From positions 1 to 41,711 of the forward strand of contig CALUHH010000020.1 of NCBI GenBank assembly GCA_944320385.1: a stretch of 41,711 nt of DNA, written 5' to 3'. The notes below the pieces were generated by a model. That model saw nothing but the letters and a program-made list of their open reading frames with translations, was not told the DNA's origin and ran no database searches. Numbering within the stretch: position 1 is the first letter of the stretch; each line of letters starts with the position of its first letter. This stretch comes from an uncultured Atopobiaceae bacterium (GTDB lineage: Bacteria > Actinomycetota > Coriobacteriia > Coriobacteriales > Atopobiaceae). Below, piece after piece: positions 33,286-41,706 of the stretch. The position numbers and the translations under genes are program-made.

Positions 33286-34014
33286 TTGAAGATGCACCAG
33301 CGGGTGGCCGAGGCCGAGCGGGTCTGCGGCCACCACTTTGAGAACCAGGAGCTCATCGTCTCGGCGCTCACGCACCCCTCGGCCGCCGAGGGGATGCCCG
33401 TGTCCGCCTCCTACGAGCGCCTCGAGTTCCTCGGCGACTCCATCCTCGGCGCCATCGTGGCCACCGACCTCTTCGAGCGCTTCCCCGACATGGACGAGGG
33501 GGCGCTCACGCAGGCCAAGATCAGCCTCGTCTCGGGCAAGATGCTCGCGAGCGTGGCGCAGCGCCTCGGCGTGGCCGACCTCATCATCATGGGGGAGTCC
33601 GAGAAGGGCACGGGGGCGCGCGGCATGCACTCCGCGCTGGAGAACGTCTTCGAGGCCATCGTGGGCGCGCTCTACCTCGACGCCGGCTACACGGCCACGC
33701 ACGAGTTCGTGCTGCGCACGCTCGGTCCCGAGGTCTCGCCCGAGCTCGCCCGCAAGCCCATCAGCCCCAAGTCCCGCCTGCAGGAGGTCACCCAGCGCGA
33801 GATGCGCTGCGGCCCCGAGTACAAGCTCGTCTCGGAGGAGGGCCCCGCGCACGACCCCACGTTCACCTCGGTCGTCATGGTCGAGGGGCGCAGGATCGGC
33901 CGCGGCTCGGGATCGTCGAAGAAGGCCTCGGAGAGCGCCGCCGCCATCGACGCGCTCGTGCGCCTCGGCTACGCCGACCCTGAGGACTTCGAGGGCGCCG
34001 GCACCACCAACTAG
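33286..34014 (+). CDS. rnc: Ribonuclease III
   Basis: A 242-residue RNase III, which cleaves double-stranded RNA in rRNA maturation. The catalytic signature ERLEFLGDSILG begins at about residue 44, with the second active-site helix at ALENVFEAIVGALYLDAGY. A C-terminal double-stranded RNA-binding domain (PKSRLQEVTQREMRCGPEYK ... GRGSGSSKKASESAAAIDAL) follows. I chose TTG 33286, 9 bases after CAGGGGG; ATG 33292 two codons later is possible. The rnc-smc order is conserved in many Gram-positive bacteria. Confidence 0.94.
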   Translation: MKMHQRVAEAERVCGHHFENQELIVSALTHPSAAEGMPVSASYERLEFLGDSILGAIVATDLFERFPDMDEGALTQAKISLVSGKMLASVAQRLGVADLIIMGESEKGTGARGMHSALENVFEAIVGALYLDAGYTATHEFVLRTLGPEVSPELARKPISPKSRLQEVTQREMRCGPEYKLVSEEGPAHDPTFTSVVMVEGRRIGRGSGSSKKASESAAAIDALVRLGYADPEDFEGAGTTN

Positions 34015-34033
34015 CACCTAGGAGATCGCCCGC

Positions 34034-37000
34034 GTGTATCTGAAGTCGCTGACACTCAAGGGATTCAAGTCGTTTGCCGACCGGACCCAGATGGCCTTCG
34101 ACCCCGGCCTCACCGTGGTCGTGGGGCCCAACGGCTCGGGCAAGTCCAACGTGTCCGACGCCATCCTCTGGGTGCTCGGCGAGCAGAGCGCCAAGCAGCT
34201 GCGCGGCCAGGCGATGGAGGACGTCATCTTCTCCGGCTCCTCGGCGCGCGGCGCGGTGGGCGTCGCAGAGGTGACGCTCGTGCTCGACAACTCCGACCAC
34301 ACGCTGCCCATCGACTTTGCCGAGGTGGGCATCACGCGGCGCATGTACCGCTCGGGCGAGTCCGAGTACCTGATCAACGGCGCGCCGAGCCGCCTCATGG
34401 ACGTCCAGGACATCCTGCACGACTCGGGCCTCGGCAAGGACACGCACTCGATCATCTCGCAGGGCAAGCTCGACTCGATCCTCTCGAGCCGACCCGAGGA
34501 GCGGCGCGCGCTCATCGAGGAGGCGGCCGACATCTCAAAGCATCGCCGCCGCAAGGAGCGGAGCCAGCGCAAGCTCGTCTCGATGGACGAGAACCTCTCG
34601 CGCGCCAAGCTCCTCTCCCGCGAGCTCGCCCGCCAGCTCAAGCCGCTCGAGCGCCAGGTCGACAAGGCGCAGCGCGCCCGCGCGCTCGGAAGCGAGCTCA
34701 AGGAGCTCGAGGTGCAGCTCGCCGTCGACGACCTCCGCCGCCTCCAGGAGGGCTACGACCGCCTGACCGTCCGCGGCAAGGAGGCTGAGGCCGCCATCGA
34801 GCTCGCCCAGTACCGGCATGACGAGAAGAGCCGCGAGCTCGAGAAGCTCCAGTCGCTGCTCGAGCAGAAGGGCCTGTTCGTGGGAGACCTCGGCGAGCAG
34901 CGCCGCCGCATGCAGGACCTCCTCGGTCGCATGGACGCCGACATGCGCCTGCTCGAGGAAAAGGGCAAGAACATGGTGGCCCGCCTCTCCGACATGCGCA
35001 TGCAGCTCTCCTCCATGCGCAAGCAGCGCGCGGACGCGGCCGAGGAGCACGAGCGCCTCTCGAGCGATCTCTCGGACACGCGCGTGCGCGAGCGAGAGCT
35101 CAGGGAGTCGCTGGCCGAGCTCTCCTCGGCCTCCCATAACGCCGTCGAGCGCCGCCGGGCCCTCGACGCGGAGCTCGCGCGCATCACCACGGAGGAGCGC
35201 GCCGCGCGCTCCGAGGCCGACCGCGAGACGCTCGCCTACGCCAAGCTCGAGGACCAGGTCGGCAACGCCCAGGTCGAGGACCAGATGTTCGCCTCGCGCC
35301 TCGAGCAGCTCCAGGAGAACGCCGACACCGCCGAGGAGGCGCTCGCCGAGCGCGAGCGGCGCGCCGAGCGCCTCGAGGACGAGCTCGAGCGGGCGCGCGA
35401 GAAGTCCGAGGGGCTCGAGCGCGAGATCGCGCGGCGCACCGACGAGCTCGAGCAGGCCCGCGCCGCCGAGCGCGAGGCGCGCTCGGCGCTCTCGTCCGCC
35501 CGCGCGACCCTCGAGGCGCTGCGCGCCGTGGACGCCGACGTCGAAAAGGCGAGCCCGCTCGTGGCGGCGCTCGCCGAGGGCGCCGGCGACGCCGTGGAGT
35601 GCCGCCTCGCCGACCTCATCGACGCGGATGCCTCCGTCGAGGGCCTCGTCGAGCAGCTGCTCGGCGACGACCTCGCGGCGCTCGTCGTCGCGGACGGCGC
35701 CGCGGCGAGCGCGCTCGCCGAGCGGGCCCTGGGCCTTGCCGATGCCGGCGGCAGCGCGACGATCATGGCCCGCTCCGCCGCGCCCGCCCGCCGCGGCGCG
35801 GGCGATGACGCGCCCGGCACGCCGCTCGTCGAGCGCCTGCGCGTCGCCGACGACGCCCGCGCGCTGCTCGAGGCCCTTCTCGGTGACGTGCGCCTCGTCG
35901 ATGACGTCGCGGCTGCCGTGCGCGCCCACGAGCGTGCCCCCTGGAACACCTACGTGACCCCCGAGGGGGCCGCGATGCTGCCCGACGGTCGCCTGCGCGT
36001 GGGATCTGTCCCCACCGGCGAGGCGGGCGCCCTCGAGCGCAAGCGCCGCATCCGCGCGCTCGACGAGGGAATGGAGGGGCTCGAGGAGTCCTTCTCGGCC
36101 GCCGAGGAGGAGGTCGACCTCGCCGAGGAGGCGCTCTCCGCCGCGCGCGAGGGGGCCGTCTCCGCCAAGGGCGAGGTGGCCCGCCTCACCGCCGAGCTCT
36201 CCTCGTCCCAGTCCGAGCGCGGGCGTCTGGAGGCCCAGCTCGCCGGCTTCATCTCCGAGCGCTCGCAGGTCGTGAAGCGCCGCGAGGCGGCGGCAGAGAA
36301 GGCCGCCGAGGCCCGCGGCAAGATCGAGGGGCACCGTGCGGCCGCCCGCGCGGCTCGCGAGCGCGCCGACGCCCTCGCCGCGGAGCTCGCCGAGAAGAGC
36401 GACACGCACCAGGAGGCCGTCGCCGCCCAGGGCAAGGCGAGCCGCGCCCTCTCCGACGCCCGCCTCGAGATAGCCATGGCGAGCGAGCGCCGCGCCAACC
36501 TGGAGACGCGCGAGCGCGACCTCGCGCGCCGCGTCCGCGAGCTGGGCGAGCGCATCGCGGCGACCGAGCGCAGCTCGCGCGCCCTCGAGGTCGTGCGCCT
36601 GCGCGTGGACCCGCTGCACGACCGCTACGAGCTCATCCGCGAGCGCGCCCTCGAGTGGGCCGCGCGCCTCAAGGACCGGGCGTCGCTCGCCGAGGCGGAC
36701 TCCGACTCGCTCAAGCGCACGATCGGCGACGCCCGCCAGGCCGTGAGCGCGGCCGCCGAGGAGCTCGACGCCGCCCGCGAGGCCGCCTCGTCGGTCAAGG
36801 TGGACCTCGGCAAGCTCGAGGTGCAGGTCGAGGGCGCCATCAACGCCATCGTGGCCACGGGCGCCGTGCTCGACGAGGCCCTGACCATCCCGGCCCCCGA
36901 GGACCGCGACGCCGCCGAGCGCCGCGTGGCCGAGCTGCGCCGCCAGATCGAGTCCATCGGCCCCGTGAACGCCGTGGCGATGGATGAGTACACGCGCCTC

Positions 37001-37576
37001 AAGGAGCGCGCCGACTACATCAACGAGCAGGTCGCCGACCTCGAGTCCGCCCGCGCGTCCCTGCGCAAGATCACGGCCGCCATCGACCGCAAGATGCGCA
37101 CGCGCTTCCTCGCGGTCTTCGAGCGGGTGAACGAGAACTTCTCCGAGATCTTCTCGCTGCTGTTCCCCGGCGGTCAGGCCCACATCGAGATGACCGACCC
37201 GGACAACCCCTCCGAGACCGGCATCGAGATCGTGGCCCAGCCCCGCGGCAAGCGCATCGCCAAGATGATGCTCATGAGCGGCGGCGAGAAGTCACTCACG
37301 GCGCTCGCCCTCCTCTTTGCGGTCTACAAGGTCCGCACCGTCCCGTTCTACGTCTTTGACGAGGTGGAGGCCGCCCTCGACGACTCCAACCTCTCCAAGC
37401 TGCTCGACGCCATCGAGCGGCTCAAGGAGTCGACGCAGCTCATCGTGATCTCGCACCAGCGGCGCACGATGGAGCAGGCTGACGTCCTCTACGGCGTGTC
37501 GATGCAGGCCGACGGCGTGAGCCGCGTCGTCTCGCAGCGCCTCGACCGGCAGACAGGAAAGGTGGTTGATGCATAA
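34034..37576 (+). CDS. smc: Chromosome segregation protein SMC
   Basis: A 1180-residue SMC, full length. The N-terminal ATPase head has Walker A GPNGSGKSN at 31-39 with DAILWVLGEQSAKQLRG. Coiled coils run from about 165 to 500 and from about 680 to 1015. The hinge lies between, beginning near VEKASPLVAALAEGAGDAVE, with less conserved glycines than usual. The C-terminal head has the signature LMSGGEKSLTAL at about 1080 and Walker B PFYVFDEVEAALDD (D1109, E1110). It condenses chromosomes together with ScpA and ScpB, which are not in this window. The start is GTG 34034 after CTAGGAGA. It overlaps ftsY by 8 bases. Confidence 0.96.
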   Translation: MYLKSLTLKGFKSFADRTQMAFDPGLTVVVGPNGSGKSNVSDAILWVLGEQSAKQLRGQAMEDVIFSGSSARGAVGVAEVTLVLDNSDHTLPIDFAEVGITRRMYRSGESEYLINGAPSRLMDVQDILHDSGLGKDTHSIISQGKLDSILSSRPEERRALIEEAADISKHRRRKERSQRKLVSMDENLSRAKLLSRELARQLKPLERQVDKAQRARALGSELKELEVQLAVDDLRRLQEGYDRLTVRGKEAEAAIELAQYRHDEKSRELEKLQSLLEQKGLFVGDLGEQRRRMQDLLGRMDADMRLLEEKGKNMVARLSDMRMQLSSMRKQRADAAEEHERLSSDLSDTRVRERELRESLAELSSASHNAVERRRALDAELARITTEERAARSEADRETLAYAKLEDQVGNAQVEDQMFASRLEQLQENADTAEEALAERERRAERLEDELERAREKSEGLEREIARRTDELEQARAAEREARSALSSARATLEALRAVDADVEKASPLVAALAEGAGDAVECRLADLIDADASVEGLVEQLLGDDLAALVVADGAAASALAERALGLADAGGSATIMARSAAPARRGAGDDAPGTPLVERLRVADDARALLEALLGDVRLVDDVAAAVRAHERAPWNTYVTPEGAAMLPDGRLRVGSVPTGEAGALERKRRIRALDEGMEGLEESFSAAEEEVDLAEEALSAAREGAVSAKGEVARLTAELSSSQSERGRLEAQLAGFISERSQVVKRREAAAEKAAEARGKIEGHRAAARAARERADALAAELAEKSDTHQEAVAAQGKASRALSDARLEIAMASERRANLETRERDLARRVRELGERIAATERSSRALEVVRLRVDPLHDRYELIRERALEWAARLKDRASLAEADSDSLKRTIGDARQAVSAAAEELDAAREAASSVKVDLGKLEVQVEGAINAIVATGAVLDEALTIPAPEDRDAAERRVAELRRQIESIGPVNAVAMDEYTRLKERADYINEQVADLESARASLRKITAAIDRKMRTRFLAVFERVNENFSEIFSLLFPGGQAHIEMTDPDNPSETGIEIVAQPRGKRIAKMMLMSGGEKSLTALALLFAVYKVRTVPFYVFDEVEAALDDSNLSKLLDAIERLKESTQLIVISHQRRTMEQADVLYGVSMQADGVSRVVSQRLDRQTGKVVDA

Positions 37577-38480
37577 GATGGGCTTCTTCGACAGCCTGAA
37601 GGCAGGCCTCCAGCGCTCCCGCGAGGCCATCAACGAGATCTTCTACATGGGCGGCGAGGTCGACGAGGACTTCTGGGAGGACCTCGAGGACACGCTCGTG
37701 ATGGGCGACATGGGCGCCGAGGTGGCCATGCGCGTGACCGACGACCTGCGCGAGCAGGCCGCCCGAGAGAACCTCACCCGCGCCGACCAGCTGCGCGACG
37801 CGCTGGCGCGCCGCCTCGCCCAGGAGTTCCCCGCCGCCGGCCGCGACCCGTTCGCCGACCTTCCGAGCTGCGTGCTCTTCGTGGGCATCAACGGTGCGGG
37901 CAAGACCACGACGGTGGGCAAGCTCGCCGGCCGCGCCCGCGACGCCGGCGCGCGCTGCCTGATCGGCGGGGCCGACACCTTCCGCGCCGCCGCCATCGAG
38001 CAGCTCGAGGTCTGGGGCCAGCGCGCGGGCGTCGACGTGATCACGCGCGAGCGCGGCGCCGACCCGGCGAGCGTGTGCTACGACGTGGTGGAGGAGGCCG
38101 AGCGCCGCGGCGCCGAGCTCGTCCTCATCGACACCGCGGGGCGCCTGCACACCTCCGCCGACCTCATGCGCGAGCTCGCGAAGGTGGTCAACGTCACCCG
38201 CAAGCGCTGCCAGTCCATGCCCGTCTCGGTGGTCCTCGTGATCGACGCCACCACGGGCCAGAACGGCCTCAACCAGGCCAAGGAGTTCAACGACGCGCTC
38301 GAGCTCGACGGCCTGATCGTGACCAAGCTCGACGGTACCGCCAAGGGCGGCATCGCCCTTGCCATCTCCAGCCAGCTGGGGCTGCCCATCTACCGCATCG
38401 GCGTGGGCGAGTCCCTCGACGACCTCCAGACCTTCGACGCGCTCGACTTCACGCGCGCGCTCGTGGGCGAAGGGATGTAG
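37569..38480 (+). CDS. ftsY: Signal recognition particle receptor FtsY
   Basis: A 303-residue SRP receptor GTPase consisting only of the N and G domains. P-loop VGINGAGKTTTVGKLAGRAR at about 105-124, GGADTFRAAAIEQLE, DTAGRLHTSADLMREL and the specificity motif TKLDGTAKGGIA are intact. The long acidic A domain of E. coli FtsY is absent; instead MGFFDSLKAGLQRSREAI gives a short amphipathic membrane-binding helix. I chose ATG 37569, about 6 bases after AGGAAAGGTGG; ATG 37578 (MGFFDS) is the alternative. It binds ribosome-SRP complexes at the membrane together with Ffh, the next gene. Confidence 0.94.
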   Translation: MHKMGFFDSLKAGLQRSREAINEIFYMGGEVDEDFWEDLEDTLVMGDMGAEVAMRVTDDLREQAARENLTRADQLRDALARRLAQEFPAAGRDPFADLPSCVLFVGINGAGKTTTVGKLAGRARDAGARCLIGGADTFRAAAIEQLEVWGQRAGVDVITRERGADPASVCYDVVEEAERRGAELVLIDTAGRLHTSADLMRELAKVVNVTRKRCQSMPVSVVLVIDATTGQNGLNQAKEFNDALELDGLIVTKLDGTAKGGIALAISSQLGLPIYRIGVGESLDDLQTFDALDFTRALVGEGM

Positions 38481-38482
38481 CC

Positions 38483-39871
38483 ATGTTCAACTCTCTCTCC
38501 GACCGCCTCCAGGACACCTTCGAGAAGCTCCGCGGCAAGGGGCGCCTCACCGAGGACGACATCAACGTCGCGATGCGCGAGATCCGCATGGCGCTGCTCG
38601 AGGCCGACGTCAACTACCGCGTGGTCAAGAGCTTCGTGGGCCGCTGCAAGGAGAAGTGCCTCACGGCCGAGGTCATGGAGTCGCTCACGCCCGCGCAAAA
38701 CGTCGTGCGCATCGTGCTCGACGAGCTCACCGTCCTTCTCGGCTCCACGGACTCCAAGCTCACGCTCGCGCAGAACCGCACGCCCAACGTGATCATGCTC
38801 GTGGGCCTGCAGGGCTCGGGCAAGACCACCGCGGCGGCAAAGCTGGCGTACCTCCTCAAGAGCCAGGGCCACAGCCCGCTTCTGGCCGCGTGCGACACGC
38901 ACCGCCCGGCGGCGGCAGACCAGCTCGCCACCCTCGGCGGGGAGATCGGCGTGAGCGTCTTCCGCGGCGATGGCAAGGACGCCGTGGCCGTGGCCTCCGG
39001 TGCAATCCAGGAGGCCGTCGACCACCTCAACGACATCGTGATCGTGGACACGGCGGGCCGCCTGCAGATCGACGAGGAGATGATGGAGGAGGCCGTCGCC
39101 ATCAAGCGCGCGGTGCGCCCCGATCAGATTCTCATGGTCGTCGACGCCATGACCGGCCAGGACATCGTCAACGTGGTCACGGAGTTTGCCAACCGCGTGG
39201 ACTTTGACGGCGTCATCATGTCCAAGCTCGACGGCGACGCCCGCGGCGGCGGCGCGCTGTCCGTGCGCGAGGTCACCGGCAAGCCGATCAAGTTCGTCTC
39301 GATGGGGGAGAAGCCCGACTCGCTCGAGGTCTTCCACCCCGACCGCATGGCCAAGCGCATCCTGGGCATGGGCGACGTGGTGGGCATCATCGAGCAGGCC
39401 CAGAAGGTCGCCGACGAGCAGCAGGTCGAGGATGCCGAGCGCATGCTGCGCGAGGGCTTCACGATGGACGACCTGCTCAAGCAGATGCAGCAGATCCGCA
39501 AGATGGGCGGCCTCCAGAAGATCTTGGGCATGATCCCGGGCATGGAGCGCGCCATGGCGCAGATGCCGCAGGCCGCGGACGACTCGCAGATGACGCGCAT
39601 CGAGGCCATCATCCACTCGATGACGCGCGAGGAGCGCCTGCGCCCTAAGATCATCAACGGTCAGCGCCGCAAGCGCATCGCCGCGGGCTCGGGTCGCACG
39701 GTGCAGGAGGTCAACCAGCTCATCAAGCAGTGGGACGAGATGAACAAGATGATGGGCAAGATGAAGGGCCTCATGCAGCAGGGCGGCGGCAAGAAGGGGC
39801 GGCGTGCCATGCAGCAGATGATGCGCGAGATGGGCGGCATGGGCGGCCCCGGCGGGCGGATGCCGTTCTAG
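38483..39871 (+). CDS. ffh: Signal recognition particle protein Ffh
   Basis: A 462-residue Ffh. The NG GTPase domain has the P-loop GLQGSGKTTAAAKLAYLLK (108-126), the DTHRPAAADQL insertion motif (the usual form is DVYRPAAxxQL), DTAGRLQIDEEMMEE and SKLDGDARGGGALS. The M domain starts near residue 310 with GLQKILGMIPGM and the RNA-binding block RPKIINGQRRKRIAAGSGRTV, ending in a Met/Gly-rich tail. It binds 4.5S RNA and signal peptides. It starts 2 bases after the ftsY stop behind AGGGATG. No SRP RNA gene is seen here. A repeat array follows the stop. Confidence 0.95.
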   Translation: MFNSLSDRLQDTFEKLRGKGRLTEDDINVAMREIRMALLEADVNYRVVKSFVGRCKEKCLTAEVMESLTPAQNVVRIVLDELTVLLGSTDSKLTLAQNRTPNVIMLVGLQGSGKTTAAAKLAYLLKSQGHSPLLAACDTHRPAAADQLATLGGEIGVSVFRGDGKDAVAVASGAIQEAVDHLNDIVIVDTAGRLQIDEEMMEEAVAIKRAVRPDQILMVVDAMTGQDIVNVVTEFANRVDFDGVIMSKLDGDARGGGALSVREVTGKPIKFVSMGEKPDSLEVFHPDRMAKRILGMGDVVGIIEQAQKVADEQQVEDAERMLREGFTMDDLLKQMQQIRKMGGLQKILGMIPGMERAMAQMPQAADDSQMTRIEAIIHSMTREERLRPKIINGQRRKRIAAGSGRTVQEVNQLIKQWDEMNKMMGKMKGLMQQGGGKKGRRAMQQMMREMGGMGGPGGRMPF

Positions 39872-39890
39872 GGGCTCCGCGGCACGGCGG

Positions 39891-40097
39891 GTTCTTCTCG
39901 CTTAAGGAGCGCCGCCCATCCGGGAATGCGGCCCGGCTGTGCTTAAAGATCGCCTCCCATCCGGGAATCAGACGCCGTTGCGCTTAAAGATCGCCTCCCA
40001 TCCGAGAAGGACGAGCCCTCGTGCTTAGAGATCGCGCCCCATCCCGGGCGGCGGCCCGGCCCCGGGCGCCGGCCCTCCCGGACGGGCCGCGATCCTT
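39891..40097 (+). repeat. 207-bp direct repeat, left copy (flanks the Fic gene)
   Basis: Repeated at 41438-41644 with a constant offset of 1547. The last 159 bases (39939-40097) are identical by direct comparison; the first 48 contain about a dozen differences. It holds four forward units of the TTAAGC array and the GC-rich inverted centre. Confidence 0.9.
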
Positions 40098-40270
40098 AAG
40101 CGCCGCTCGTCCTTCTCGCTGGATGGGACGGAATCCTTAAGCACGAAAGGCCCCGCCGACCGGACGAGACGGAATCCTTAAGCACGAAAGGCACCGCCGG
40201 CCGGACGGGCCTCGATCCTTAAGCGCGGCGGCGCCGAATCCCCGGACAGGCCGTGATCTCTAAGCGCTGT
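39891..40270. repeat. ~41-bp-period array with central switch of orientation (family D')
   Basis: Four forward units of about 24 bases start near 39899, 39939, 39981 and 40022, each reading GCTTAAAGATCGCC.CCCATC or a close variant, with ~17-base variable spacers. After a GC-rich centre (CGGCGGCCCGGCCCCGGGCG) five reverse units end in ATCCTTAAGCGC or ATCCTTAAGCAC near 40102, 40142, 40184, 40226 and 40265. Forward and reverse halves could pair into one large cruciform. The interval 39872-40279 contains no gene. Confidence 0.85.
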
Positions 40271-40279
40271 CCGCTGCCG

Positions 40280-41329
40280 TCACTCCGCGAGCACGTAGCC
40301 GGTCCGCGGGCCGGAGTCGACCTTCCGGATGTTGCCCTTCTCAAGAAGCGTCGCGAGCGCGCGCTTGACGGTCACCTCGCTCAGGTCGGGGCACTCCGCG
40401 AGCACCATCGCCTTGGTCACCTTGCCCACGCGACGGTCGAAGACCGCGCGGACACGCTCAGCCGCACGTTGCCTCCCGGGGGTCGCGTCGCCCATGCGGG
40501 CGTCGAGTTCTCGATACGCTGCGAGGATGACTCCGAGCAGGTAGCGCACGAAGGGTGCCTCGTCGTTCGTGCCCGCCTCCCAGTCCGCGGAGCTCTGCGC
40601 AAGTGCGTCGTAATACTGCTCGCGGCTTTCCTCGATGAGCCGCTCGATGCTGACGTAGCGGGGCACGAGATAGCCCGCACGCTCGAGCAGCAGGACCGTG
40701 AGCAGGCGGCTCATGCGCCCGTTGCCGTCGTTGAACGGATGGATGCTCACAAAGTCAAAGGTGAAGCGCGCCGCGAGGAGGGCGGGGTCGCAGGCCTGCG
40801 CGCGATACGCCTCGTTGTACGTCTCGCAGAGCGCTGCCACCGCGTCGGGCGTGAGCAGCGCGGGCAGGGGTTGAAAGCGCACCGTGGAGCTGCCGTCAGG
40901 CTCACGCGTCACGATCTGGTTGTCCGCGTCCTTCCAGGAGCCCCCGTAGGAGAGGGGGGTGTGCGCGAGAAGGTCGCGGTGAAGCTGCAGGATGACGCCG
41001 GGCGTAACGGGGATGTGGGCGTGCTGCTCGTGAATGAGGGAGAGCGCGTCGCGATAACCGGCTATCTCCTCCTCCGCACGGTTGCGCGGAGCCGACCGTC
41101 GCACGACGATGTCACCGAGGCGACGCTCGGTGGTGGCTATCCCCTCGATGCGGTTTGAGGCTCCGGTGCTCTGGACGCGCGCGCCCTCGCGAAGGGCCTC
41201 GAGCTCGTCTCCGCGCGTGACGGTCCAGAGGGCCTGCCGCCCGCGGTGCTCTCGAATCTCGAGCAGCAGGTTGGTCACAGCGGGTGCTTGGAGGGAGGGC
41301 GGGACGGTGAGGTAGTCGAACGTGCGCAT
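40280..41329 (-). CDS. Fic family protein (predicted AMP transferase)
   Basis: A 349-residue Fic protein. The N-terminal Fic_N part includes the inhibitory motif SNRIEG (S58, E62, G63), the form found in class II Fic proteins, in which the Glu blocks ATP. The active site is HPFNDGNGRMSRLL (H197 to about 210), a perfect HPFxxGNGRxxR. The C-terminal ~60 residues look like a winged helix (VTKAMVLAECPDLSEVTVKRALATLLEKG). Such proteins transfer AMP to Tyr, Ser or Thr of a target protein; here the target is unknown. ATG 41329 lies behind GAGGCG. The gene stands alone, on the opposite strand to its neighbours, between two copies of a 207-bp repeat. Confidence 0.92.
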   Translation of the reverse strand: MRTFDYLTVPPSLQAPAVTNLLLEIREHRGRQALWTVTRGDELEALREGARVQSTGASNRIEGIATTERRLGDIVVRRSAPRNRAEEEIAGYRDALSLIHEQHAHIPVTPGVILQLHRDLLAHTPLSYGGSWKDADNQIVTREPDGSSTVRFQPLPALLTPDAVAALCETYNEAYRAQACDPALLAARFTFDFVSIHPFNDGNGRMSRLLTVLLLERAGYLVPRYVSIERLIEESREQYYDALAQSSADWEAGTNDEAPFVRYLLGVILAAYRELDARMGDATPGRQRAAERVRAVFDRRVGKVTKAMVLAECPDLSEVTVKRALATLLEKGNIRKVDSGPRTGYVLAE

Positions 41330-41340
41330 CTTCGCCTCTT

Positions 41341-41387
41341 TGGTATCACGAATACGTGTTCGGTATCATAATACCATTGAATGATAC
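41341..41387 (-). promoter_or_regulatory. Upstream region of the fic gene with GGTATCA half-sites
   Basis: An AT-rich 65-base patch. GGTAT-CATA-ATACC (41362-41375) is an inverted repeat; GGTATCA also occurs at 41342 and its complement TGATAC at 41382. On the minus strand TATGAT could be a -10, with TTCTAG 16 bases upstream. The arrangement suggests an operator overlapping the promoter, possibly bound by the protein's own winged helix. Confidence 0.5.
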
Positions 41388-41437
41388 TAGAATTCGTTGT
41401 TTGTCGCTTGGGTTCTGTGTTCCGCCCGGAGCGTCGC

Positions 41438-41644
41438 GTTCTTCTCGCTTAAAGATCGCCGCCCATCCCGGGCGGCGGCCCGGCCGTGCTTAAAGATCGC
41501 CTCCCATCCGGGAATCAGACGCCGTTGCGCTTAAAGATCGCCTCCCATCCGAGAAGGACGAGCCCTCGTGCTTAGAGATCGCGCCCCATCCCGGGCGGCG
41601 GCCCGGCCCCGGGCGCCGGCCCTCCCGGACGGGCCGCGATCCTT
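41438..41644 (+). repeat. 207-bp direct repeat, right copy (flanks the Fic gene)
   Basis: Right partner of 39891-40097. Identity breaks immediately after GATCCTT, where the left copy continues with more reverse units and this one changes to the AT-rich GATATGTAATTCCC. Confidence 0.9.
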
Positions 41645-41675
41645 GATATGTAATTCCCGTTGTCAATAGTCATGG

Positions 41676-41706
41676 GAAAATCCCGGGCGGGCGTCCCCGC
41701 CCGGGG
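41676..41706 (-). terminator. Probable terminator of a leftward gene beyond the window
   Basis: CCCGGGCGGG (41682-41691) pairs with CCCGCCCGGG (41696-41705). On the minus strand it is followed by ATTTTCCC, a short T-run, suiting a gene entering from the right edge. Confidence 0.45.

Noticed and set aside
34535..37183. 882-residue minus-strand open frame opposite smc
   Set aside because: Antisense of SMC coiled-coil codons, giving repetitive Leu/Ala/Gly text without motifs.
39891..40270. CRISPR array
   Set aside because: Units change orientation at the centre, spacers are ~17 bases and partly alike, the units vary, and no cas gene is nearby.
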